Below, one piece after another: positions 24,369-33,153 of a stretch of 64,000 nt of DNA. The position numbers and the translations under genes are program-made. Source of the stretch: Megalonaias nervosa (Eukaryota > Mollusca > Bivalvia > Unionida > Unionidae); NCBI GenBank assembly GCA_016617855.1, contig JAECUM010003632.1, positions 100,615-164,614 of the forward strand, given 5' to 3'. The notes beneath the pieces are model-generated. The model searched no databases. It saw only the letters and a program-made list of their open reading frames with translations, and was not told the origin of the DNA. How positions within the stretch are numbered: position 1 is the first letter of the stretch; each line of letters starts with the position of its first letter.

Positions 24369-26727
24369 TCATTTTTTTGCCTTTTCTCCTTTTGCAATCT
24401 TTGCAGTACTAAGTTCCTTGGGGGGGGGGGGGCGTTTAATCTTGGCACAAGTGAGATGCACCCGCTTAAACTTGCAATTGGCCCCATCACACCCTATCAT
24501 GTCATCTCCATCGTCTGCATTCCAGGTTTTTTGACAGTAGCAGAAGACACCATTGTCTTCTGAAGTACTGGCAGATGCTGCCTGTGCTATGGTTTCAGCC
24601 TTCCTCTGTCTTCGTGTCAGTAATTCTGGCAGGCAGTGTTCAGTCCAGAAAAGTTCCAGTTTGTTCACCATGTTATTAATGAAATGTTGGTCTTTGTTGA
24701 CCACACTAATAACACATGCTTTATTGGTCCAAACAACAAAGTGGCAGAATGTGTTCTGGAACACATACATTTGAAGCTGGACCAGCACATAGCAGTTATG
24801 GTCTTTCTTCAATTCATAGTTTGACGCAAAACAATATTTAGTAGCACTGGTGATTTCATCTACATTGGCATTCTTTAATGTATATGGACATTTTATCTCC
24901 ACAACAGCATTGCCACGACATGAACATGAAAATAGAGCATCTGGAGAAGCACCGACAAACCCTTAATCCATACACAGACCTAATCCTGTCCTTGTAATTT
25001 CCACATCTTGATGTTGTGTAGATGTGGCAGCTGTGTAGCGTTGAAGAGCAGTAACTTCATACAAACACCTATATTGCACTGGCTTACTTTTCAGTTCTTG
25101 CTGTACAGGGTTGCAAATTTGTTTAATTAGTGAAGGAGCAGAACAGTCCATATTGGTGTGCAGTACACTATATGCCATAGATGCTGTTATTCTACTGGTT
25201 CTTTGTTCGTGCCATGCCAATGAATTGGACTGATTTCTGGTGCACTCCATTAAGTACCCCTTTTCACTGGCACTGACTGTCACAGTTGGCATTACTTGTT
25301 TACACTTTTCCACTAATTCTTCTTTTGGAAGATTAACGCTGTCTGGGTTGTGTAAAGATTTCATTGGCATTGGCAAGCATCTTACTGATATTTGTTTGTC
25401 TTTACTGGCAACGTGATGAGCTGTTTCTTTGAATGTGCTTAGTCCGATAGGCTTGTGTAGGCAGCACTCTAAGCCCTGAATGAATCCCAGCTGTTCTGAA
25501 ACTAGTGGTGTTGGAGGTGGTGGCTTTCGTGTGCGAATACTTTCTCTTAGCCCATTTTTTGCTTTATCCTTGTAAAATTTAATTGATGGAACTGGTGCTG
25601 GTGTTAAAGACTTAACAAAACGCTTATTCCATTCGCATGGTTTCTCTGTGCATGCTTGGCGTGTGTATCTATTGTGAACGGCAGCTTCTATTTTGAAAAG
25701 AAGGGCACCAACATGAGAACATGACTCTCCCAGCCTGAAAAATTAAACAATATTTACACATAGATTGTATCATACCATGATTCAGTAGCAAAGCAGAATA
25801 TATAAACCTCTCTTGTTTATGTGTAATGATGAGAAATCTGCAGTGTAAATATTTGCAAAGCATTAAAGTATTAAACAATAATAATAAAATATTAAAATAA
25901 TAGTTTAATGGCTATCAGTTTGATTACTACACAAGTATTACCCAACTAGAATATGACTAATCTAATGTTTATATAACTATTAAAAAAATGCTTACCCTGC
26001 CATGGAATCACAATGTGCTGTAATGACCCTTCCTTCACTGGTAACAGCAACCCATGGATGATGAGGTTCATCTGTCACTCTCCATGATGGCTTGACATCA
26101 GCCTTCAACACAAAATTGTTGCTTTTCTCAGGCTGCATATAATATACTGTTTGCAACCATCCTGATAGTAAAATGTTGTGTGCCCCAAGACTTATGCAGT
26201 TTTTCATTGACTCTTTGGTGTACACTCCTTGCAAAAAAAAGAAAAAATTATTATAAATGCAGTGTGGATAAATGTACATAGGTTGAAAAATACACAACTT
26301 TTAGTGCTTGTTAACCAAGGTTTAACAGGACAATGAAAGAATAATAATAATGAAAAAATATAAAATAATGACAACTTTAAAAAATAATTAGGATCACAAG
26401 TAATACAGACTGAAAATTTCAGATTTTGTTATAGTTTAGTTAAAGAAAAAAGATTTAAGAAAAAGGTATACAATTGAACAAAATATTTTGTTTAAAGAAA
26501 GACTTACCAGGTGTATCTGTAAGATAATGGCAAACATCAGGCCATGTCACTTCGGGCCATTTTGTTGGGTTATTTACTCAAATATCTGCTGGAAATTTAT
26601 AAGGACAATCATTAATTTCAACAACTTTAAGCTTCTGCAAATATCATGAATTAGCATCACTATCCAGCGTCTCTTTGTAACCGTAAAGCATTGCAAGAAT
26701 GGCCAACTGATCTCGTGATCCTTGCAT
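24369..26727 (-). pseudogene. SWIM-YqaJ nuclease-PHD gene of ISL2EU-like element
   Basis: Three exons splice in frame: 26508-26727, 25996-26227 and 24369-25734, totalling 1818 bp or 606 codons. Donors are G|gtaagt and GG|gtaagc; acceptors are ttgcaag and tttttcag. The exon 2-3 junction gives a SWIM-like zinc motif (AHCDSMAGLGESCSHVGALL; the second Cys of CxC is Ser). Next comes a YqaJ/lambda-exonuclease-like PDDEXK site (GASPDAL ... VVEIKCPY). Near the C-terminus is a PHD-like C4HC3 finger (CYCQKTW, MIGCDGANCKF, HLTCAKIKRP). Three in-frame stops (26644-26646, 26578-26580 and 24963-24965) make it a pseudogene, yet there is no frameshift. The role in transposition is not established; nuclease function is inferred from the motif. 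Confidence 0.83.
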
Positions 26728-27142
26728 TTATATTCGTCATTTTATAAATGAAAAGTGTACAATATACAAACTATATAAGAAACACAGCCTTCAAAGTGTC
26801 TCGACACTAATTGGCGTATATTGTCGTATACACACATATGTGACACATACACAACACTGCCACCCTTATCAACCTAAAATATATTACGTCTATAAAAATA
26901 TTTGACAGACAGAGATTCGTGGTTTTATATCCTGCTTGTACAGAAGACTATGCAGCACTTCTGAACAGAAAACAGGAATAATAAACAAAATATAGGTAAA
27001 TCAAAACGGTTTGGAATATCGAACATAACTAACGCTACTGTACTGTTATTAAGCAATTGTTTTCACCTCCGCAATATGGCGGAAAGTAGGTTGCTAAGCT
27101 TGTTACGTCATGCCGACCCAACCTACTGTTATTGATAGCATT

Positions 27143-27656
27143 ACAGTTTTGATTTGTTAAAATTTATTTATCGTTCTCTAGATCTCGAATTTCTGACACG
27201 TCTGTCTGTCTGCCTCTCTGTCTCTCAAAATTCTGCCATGACGGCCAGACCTAACTGCAGTTCCATCCCAAGCATTGGTCAGTTCCGTGTGATATACTCC
27301 TTGCTAGGTTTCAAGCAGTTGTTCTTGCCTTGGGGTGATGCTGCTTTCCACGCATGTGTCAGCAATTTAAAAATAAGGTCAATAATTGGAGTACATATAG
27401 GTGTTCTGTTCTGACAGGGATTATTACTAAACTGTGAGTGTTCTGAAGGATTTGGTCAAAACAAAAGGATTTTAGTTTCCATCCGCATACCAAGGTCAGT
27501 CGAAATTAATGTATTAATTACTAGCTAGCGTCCGATACGTCAGAACTAAAAGAACGTTAACACAGCGTAAAACTTCAGTATGGACTACTGCCCGACGGCG
27601 TTAGTCTCCGCTGTCAGAAAAAAAAAAAAAAAAGCGGAGACCTACTTGTTGGTCTA
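27143..27656 (-). repeat. Right terminal inverted repeat
   Basis: Mirror of the left repeat. It begins internally at 'cattacagttttg' and ends 'cttgttggtcta'. The A tract at 27618-27633 corresponds to the T tract of the left end. Confidence 0.88.
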
Positions 27657-27755
27657 TAGCCCCCTCGACTATTGAAAGTGCTAAAAACGCCTCAAAACTG
27701 CCGACTTAATAATGTTACCTTTAATGCTAAGCCTCGTAAAGACAAACAAACCAAC

Positions 27756-27993
27756 CTTTTGGAAAGACTACAATGTATACATGCGAGCCCCAATGACTTT
27801 CGGGAGGGTGTAAATGTCCATCAGTCAGTCTTATTCCTCGGTAATTGCCTGTCTGTGGATTCCGGTATTTTAAGCCACAAGCGGTGGGGAACTGGGCAGC
27901 TAATGTACTCAACAACAAAGTTCCGTCTTCTTCACTCGGTATTTCAATTGGCTCTTCGGTCTCATCATCTGTTACCTGAATATACTGACTCAT
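27756..27993 (-). CDS. TARDBP: TARDBP coding exon 1: N-terminal domain
   Basis: The ATG at 27993-27991 starts [20 protein letters not shown], followed by [20 protein letters not shown] and ends ...VYIVVFPK plus one base. This is the ubiquitin-like N-terminal oligomerisation domain of TDP-43 (79 codons plus G), which drives head-to-tail self-association needed for splicing activity. An upstream in-frame ATG at 28095 exists, but the conserved family start is at 27993. The donor AAG|gttggt joins to exon 2 at the same K|DNKRK position as I recall for vertebrate TARDBP. Transposon-derived sequence lies on both sides: the ISL2EU-like TIR ends 100 bp downstream and a LINE fragment begins about 215 bp upstream. 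Confidence 0.94.
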
Positions 27994-28140
27994 ATTTTCT
28001 ATCTTAATGCAGGTCATGAAGAAGATACTTTCCGTACAAAATGGATGGCGCCTTACGCTAGACTTCTTTCTGGTATAGCTTTTAGATAGAATCACTAATC
28101 TTCTGTCATAATTTGTTGTATACCAGTCTGTACTATGGAA
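27994..28140 (-). promoter_or_regulatory. Probable TARDBP 5'UTR and promoter
   Basis: On the minus strand the bases before the start include 'aaggcgccatccattttgta', a GC- and CpG-richer patch with a CCAT core as seen near TATA-less animal start sites. A 5' intron just before the ATG cannot be ruled out ('aagatag' precedes 'aaaatATG'). The start site is inferred, not shown. Confidence 0.4.
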
Positions 28141-28205
28141 CGGGAGATAATTAATTATGATTCACCTCCCCTTAATGTGATGGATTATCAAAGGGGGGGG
28201 GGGCG

Positions 28206-28692
28206 CTAAAGATGAAGAAGTAAAAAGTGCAGCATATTTCACTCTGGTTCGACCAGGTCTTGAGTATTGCTCGACAGTGTGGAACCCACATAATAAAGAT
28301 CTAATAAATAAGATAGAGATGGTTCAGAGGAGAGCTGCTAGATTCACTACAAATAAATATCGTAACACTAGCAGTGTCAGCGCAATGTTGAACCAGTGGG
28401 AATCACTCGAATCCAGGCGAACTAAGGCCCAGCTGACTATGTTGTACAAGATTGCGAACAACCTAGTGGGCATACCAGCGGACAAATACCTGACTCTGGC
28501 ATATAGCCAAACTAGGGCAAACTAGGGCAAACCACAGGAAAAAGTTCCTATTAAAGTCAGCATCGACAAATTGTTTCAAGTTCAGCTTCTTCCCGTGAAC
28601 AATAGGGACTTGGAACAAATTGCCATCAATAATTGCAGAAGCTCCTGACTTGGTATCTCACAAGCAGGAGCTTTCCAAATTCACATTCTAAT
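28206..28692 (+). pseudogene. LINE reverse transcriptase C-terminus, 5'-truncated
   Basis: The open stretch reads AAYFTLVRPGLEYCSTVWNP, then IEMVQRRAARFTTNKY, then NQWESLESRRTKAQLTMLYK, and after a break KFLLKSAS and GTWNKLPSIIAEAPDL. This is the post-catalytic region of a non-LTR retrotransposon RT (jockey/CR1-like type). A tandem 11-bp duplication ('actagggcaaa', about 28507-28528) introduces a stop at 28523-28525 and a frameshift. Catalytic domains are absent, as expected from 5' truncation. It lies just upstream of TARDBP. Confidence 0.8.
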
Positions 28693-28699
28693 GAACTAG

Positions 28700-30530
28700 T
28701 CAGCTACAAGTAAGACATAGTAATTCTCAGGGCTATGCCAGTTGAGGTTCCTTATCTCATTGCCGCTGCGGTAACCTGATTGGTCTGAGTAGGAAGGGAC
28801 GAAAACTTACACTGAAACTCTTTTACTTATTTCTGCCTTTCCTATCATTACTCTTCCGACTGTCATATCACTTCCGTCTTTACTTTATCTTTGACCACGC
28901 ACCACCCGTTGCTTAATAGTCAAGTGCGACTGCGTTAACGTATTTATTGATAGATATAATGAACTTTTGCTAATGAATGGTGTAAGGAGTATTTGTTTGC
29001 ATTGGCAACATGAATAATGGAGGGAATGTTGGCATTCCTCTGTGTTATTTTCATGTACTTTTGGCTGAAATTTCTTTGGACATAGTACTTGTGGAAATTC
29101 TACGTGATCTAAGCACATAGCTAAGCAAAACTACTGATCCCATGTGCTCGCAAAATCAGCCTGAATTAATACACAATTTTTAGCCGTTATTAAAATAGGG
29201 AAAATGAATTTTGCCAGACTAGGCAATACCAGTTTCTGAAAATGCAGTGAATGAATTAACAAAGATATCAAATGTATTTTAAAAAATGTCATCAGCTCTT
29301 TATTTTTACAATTTATCTCACTCTGCGCCACTTCTGCTATCTGGCGATTTACTGTCCGATGTTTGGATACCATCCCTACGCCGACCAGCCCTGAGGTCAC
29401 AAAATAGTTCCAAACACTTCGTCCCACTACTTTGTTTATTTTCGTGACTTGCTAAGGTCATTCTAATATATGCCTTTATTATAAATTAAACTATAAGCAA
29501 CATTATTAGTAAAAATGTGTTTACACGTGTTTTTGCAAACATAATATTGCTCATGCTTTTTGAATCACAATTGTTGTCCAATCTTTAGTTTCGAAGGTGC
29601 GTAGATTGACATGTTGTCAAGCTCTTCGATTTCGGAGGCAATTAATCTTGCATGCAGACCGCAATTCCATAATGCCAAGATAGAAGTGATCGGTTTTGAG
29701 AAAACACCGGAACTTGTGAATGTTGAATTTATCTTTTAAAGTCTAGGAAAAGAAAATGACCAAGCAGAACTAGCAGTTTCTTTTATACTGGCACATCTGA
29801 AGTAAGGCCAAGCAGTATACACTATAACCTCAATCCTACAACAAAGAAAAGAGGGAAATTAAACGTTCTTTTAATAACAGCGAAAATATACAAGGTCTTT
29901 TAAAATAGCCAGTATAACCAGTGAGGGAAACCGGAGAAAATATTTTTTTCAACCCTGCAGACATCTTAGGGTTGTCTGTGATCTATTAGAATTGCTGTTT
30001 AAAGTGTGACAATACAAGAGTATATCAAAATATCACTCACGCAACTCTGAGAATTTTCTAAAACATGAAATTAGTGTCAACGTCCAGTTCACTGGTTTTT
30101 ATATTTGCTTGTTAAAATAAGTAGTTCATCTTTATGAAACTACTGCTAAATATATGTACAAAATTAAAGCGGCTATCAATGCATCATTCTATTTTATCAT
30201 CATAATTATATTGAATTTTCTGGTTCAAGGTTATCAAAATCAAATGAATAAATTGCACAGTTTTGCAGGTGCAACAATTTACCTACATATATATCATGCA
30301 AGAAGTATAGACAAGTATAACTATATATTACCAAAATATAACTGAAGTGAACATTATTATTACCAAGTTTCCTTTAAGATTTCTGAATGCTTTTAACAAT
30401 CTTTTTCTTTTTGTCACAAAGGAAATAAATGTTTTTGAAATGTTTATTAGGTGTTTAAAATTAATATTGCTTTTTTACTGCACATATACTTGTTGATTCT
30501 CGCCAGCAAAGATTCTCACCAACCAAGCAT
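28700..30530. other. Unannotated intergenic stretch
   Basis: I see no gene or repeat I can name. The short open frames at 28885-29427 (-) and 30154-30345 (+) have no family resemblance. Local CpG-containing patches at 28.75-28.9 and 29.33-29.45 kb could be regulatory but nothing proves it. Confidence 0.35.
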
Positions 30531-30540
30531 TTTTAGTAGT

Positions 30541-30668
30541 GAAGGGGGGTACTTTACGGACAATGGGAAAATACATTACAGACCCACCCACCCCTCCCGG
30601 GGTACTTTACGGACACGATTTTTAGCGAAAAATGGCACACCCTGGGGTACTTTACGGACAATGGAAAT
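30541..30668 (+). repeat. Three copies of a 'ggggtactttacggaca' motif
   Basis: The 16-17 base motif occurs at about 30545, 30599 and 30652, spaced about 54 bp. Intervening bases are only partly conserved (aatggga / cgattt / aatggaa). Confidence 0.8.
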
Positions 30669-30872
30669 TTTGTATAGGGACTATAGGAATGGAACAGGTA
30701 GAGTGACGTCACGGTACTAGACACTTGCAACAATGCAGCAAGTGGCTGACCTGAATACGCGTGGCTACCACTCTAGGTAGAGAAAAACACAATAGAGACA
30801 GAGACATATATAACACATAGATAACACATATATAGGCAAGAAAGAATAAATCTTTTCGAGGCATATGAAAGT

Positions 30873-30888
30873 GGCCCTGAAAAGGGCC
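30873..30888 (-). promoter_or_regulatory. Histone-type mRNA 3' stem-loop, orphan
   Basis: On the minus strand the sequence is GGCCCTTTTCAGGGCC, a 6-bp stem with a TTTC loop, preceded by 'accaac' and followed by 'actttc'. This fits the metazoan replication-dependent histone 3' end signal bound by SLBP. A purine patch 'cgaaaaga' about 12 bases downstream could serve as a U7 snRNA site. No histone coding sequence is seen upstream of it on that strand (30900-31650), so it is either a relic of a truncated histone gene or a captured or coincidental element. Confidence 0.6.
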
Positions 30889-31653
30889 GTTGGTTTTTAT
30901 GTTAACGCCATTCCGTTAACATAGAGGACATCTCACTGATCTTCTTCTCTTTCTCAAACTTTGTCTAACCTCTGGTCCTTAGATGAGGACTCGCTTCAGA
31001 CAGCCCTGTCTCTCCACATAGCATCTTCTTTTCCAAACAGTCGTATCGGTGATCCGGATGATGGTCCATGATGATTTAACATACATGGGTAAGTCCGTAC
31101 GGAACAGCATCGACGATACGAGAGTAGAGGATTCACCGTTGGTCCACATCTTGTGACGAGAACAGGTGAAGGGAATGAAGTGAACCGCGTTTATTTATAG
31201 TGGAAGACTGGATCGAAACGGATTGAAATTGTTCACCAATCCCAACACGCGTTACAAAATTCAGTCACTTTGCGGAGTCTGTCTTCCAATCCGAAGAGAG
31301 CTACCTATGACGTCACATTCCCTATATAGGTTCACTAGCGTCTGTGCGCAGCGAATCGATGCGACATTGTTTTTTGAAACAGGACAGAAACTATGCGATC
31401 ATAGTGACTATTCTTTGGATTATTGGAGTTTCGCCCACTATTTGTGAATTGTTTCACAAGGACCTCTAAAAAGGTATAGCTTTTGTCTTCACATTTACAT
31501 TGTGTAAATTGTCCATTATTTATATTGTACTAAATTAACTTTTTTTTTTCTTTTTTTTTTTTGAGTTTTGAAATAATTTTTGAAATATCTTTTAAAGGTA
31601 TTATATACCTAACACCTTAAACAACCTATAGTGGGCAGTTCTCAAGCTATACC

Positions 31654-33039
31654 ATGGCAAGCATGCTGAAAAGTGGAGTGAGCAATGCTGAGAAAGGTGG
31701 AAGGATCAAGAGTTATTTTCCAACTAGCCTGAAAGTGACGGAGCATGGAAGACTCTTGCTAGCACATAGGATGCCAGGCTGCCAGGTTTCAGACCTTACA
31801 AGTTTTACAGAAGCAGAAAGACCACCCCCGGCGGAAATCCTGCAATATTTGGTATCAAGAGGAACCAAACCAAGTGACATCAAAGGGCTGCAGAACGGGG
31901 GTAGAGGCCTCTACTTCCTTTCTGCAAAAGGAGAAACGCCCATATTTGGAAATAACCAAGTTATAGAATTTAAGGGCAAAGCAGTGAAGATTTACCCACC
32001 ACCCCCTCTAATCAAGAATCTGGGAGAGAAACCTGTGGAGGTCCACTTCTCCGGATTACCCCTAGAAGTGCCCACGAGTGAAATTACAAGCAAGATGGAG
32101 AAGAAATACGGGGTCAAGGTAGAGGAAGAAATACGGGGTCAAGGTTTTCCGACAATATATACGGGAGTCAGAATTCTGAGCCATACCATGGATGATATCA
32201 GAAAGATTCCCCCGTTCTTTTACATCATGGGATTCATCATAAAATCCTGGTACAAGGGATGTGAGAACTACCGCCTTTGTAACAGATGTGGAGCCACTGG
32301 CCACTTCTCCAGAGATTGCCAATACCAGGCACAGACCAATGCATCCCTAAACACGGCTCCGAAAACGTACTCCGCAGCTGCAGCAACTGCTACAGAAATA
32401 ACAGGAAATACTGATAAAGAGACCTTACAATCGGTGCCAGAACCTTTTGAGGCAGAGTCATCACAGCAAGACAGTCAAGAGAATTCAACATATGACAAGA
32501 AGTGGGAAGTAGCAGATCAAACCAGCTCCGCTGAGAGAAAAATGGCCAAAGCCAGGGCAAGAAAGGTCCAGAAAAGAAGAGAGAGAGAAGCTAAGCTGGT
32601 GGAAAAGACCACAGCCCCCTTCTTCGTCCTAGAAGAACCGCAATTTGGAGAGAATCCAAAAAGTCCAGCAGTTACTGAAATCCCAGAAATATCAACGGTA
32701 GAGGAAACAATCGCTTTAGAAGGGAAAGAAGAGATATCAACCGGAACAATTAACTCAGGAGGAGAATCTCCAATCCAACAACAGGGGGGAGACCAGGACC
32801 AGAAGATGTCTACTCCCATATTGCCGGTTAAAAGGAAACGAACAGCATCCACACCCCGAACTCCTTCCGAAACAGACATAACCGAATTGATAAAAAGTTT
32901 CAAATCACCGGAAACAAGAGAATCCCGCAAGGAAACTAGAGAAAAAGAACAAACAAGGCGTACTGTCTCCCTAAACAGAGACGTAAGAAGAAGGACTATC
33001 AGCCTGGAAGAATATAGAGCAAAGAGAACTGCCCACTAA
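31654..33039 (+). CDS. LINE ORF1 protein with CCHC zinc knuckle, intact
   Basis: This 461-codon frame is fully open. The N-terminal half has conserved blocks GLQNGGRGLYFLSAKGE and VEVHFSGLPLEVPTSEI, the latter resembling an RRM-like fold. At about residues 208-224 it has CNRCGATGHFSRDC, a CCHC zinc knuckle that binds nucleic acid. The C-terminal half is charged and low-complexity (Glu/Lys/Arg/Ser), with basic stretches such as KRKRTAST near the end. The copy at 37412 shares the blocks, so these are family features. A 21-24 bp in-frame tandem duplication at 32100-32147 repeats EEIRGQG-like codons without breaking the frame. Such proteins coat the element's RNA in the ribonucleoprotein. It is flanked by a dead ORF2, so expression is doubtful. 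Confidence 0.88.
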   Translation: MASMLKSGVSNAEKGGRIKSYFPTSLKVTEHGRLLLAHRMPGCQVSDLTSFTEAERPPPAEILQYLVSRGTKPSDIKGLQNGGRGLYFLSAKGETPIFGNNQVIEFKGKAVKIYPPPPLIKNLGEKPVEVHFSGLPLEVPTSEITSKMEKKYGVKVEEEIRGQGFPTIYTGVRILSHTMDDIRKIPPFFYIMGFIIKSWYKGCENYRLCNRCGATGHFSRDCQYQAQTNASLNTAPKTYSAAAATATEITGNTDKETLQSVPEPFEAESSQQDSQENSTYDKKWEVADQTSSAERKMAKARARKVQKRREREAKLVEKTTAPFFVLEEPQFGENPKSPAVTEIPEISTVEETIALEGKEEISTGTINSGGESPIQQQGGDQDQKMSTPILPVKRKRTASTPRTPSETDITELIKSFKSPETRESRKETREKEQTRRTVSLNRDVRRRTISLEEYRAKRTAH

Positions 33040-33153
33040 TAGCTAACAACCTTAGCTATTAATCAGCAAATATCCAGTATGTGAAATATTTACACAATGT
33101 TTTAATCAAATAGATAACTTAAATAAAAATTTTAATACCAGTACATAGCCAAG

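Larger units (their letters stand above)
22569..27656. mobile_element. 5.1-kb ISL2EU-like DNA transposon with long TIRs
   Basis: The element starts TAGACCAACAAGTAGGTCTC and ends with its complement. TIRs of about 515 bp frame two genes pointing toward each other: a DDE_4-type transposase on plus (23296-24108) and a three-exon SWIM/YqaJ/PHD gene on minus (24369-26727). This two-protein layout, with a THAP-like start on the transposase and a YqaJ-like nuclease partner, matches what is known of ISL2EU (IS4EU). The flanks are near-identical direct repeats, TAGCCCCTC (22560-22568) and TAGCCCCCTC (27657-27666). This is much longer than the 2-bp duplication I recall for ISL2EU. Both genes are dead. 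It sits in TARDBP intron 1, about 100 bp from the exon 1 donor. Confidence 0.82.
11854..27755 (-). other. TARDBP intron 1 (15.9 kb, transposon-filled)
   Basis: The intron runs from donor AAG|gttggt (27755) to acceptor ctaacacag (11854). Phase agrees: exon 1 ends on base 1 of a codon and exon 2 supplies bases 2-3. It contains pogo/Tigger-like fragments, a degenerate array, a SINE and a 5.1-kb DNA transposon that ends only about 100 bp inside the donor. The gttggt donor is weaker than usual. The sub-stretch 11854-12870 shows nothing recognisable. Confidence 0.85.

Noticed and set aside
27154..27414. Open frame of 86 codons
   Set aside because: Lies within the right TIR, and its mirror occurs in the left TIR; no protein resemblance.
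31200..31447. Histone coding sequence upstream of the stem-loop
   Set aside because: No H1, H2A, H2B, H3 or H4 motif is readable on the minus strand between 30900 and 31650.
32062..32930. Minus-strand open frames of 86 and 137 codons
   Set aside because: Shadows of the intact LINE ORF1 on the plus strand.
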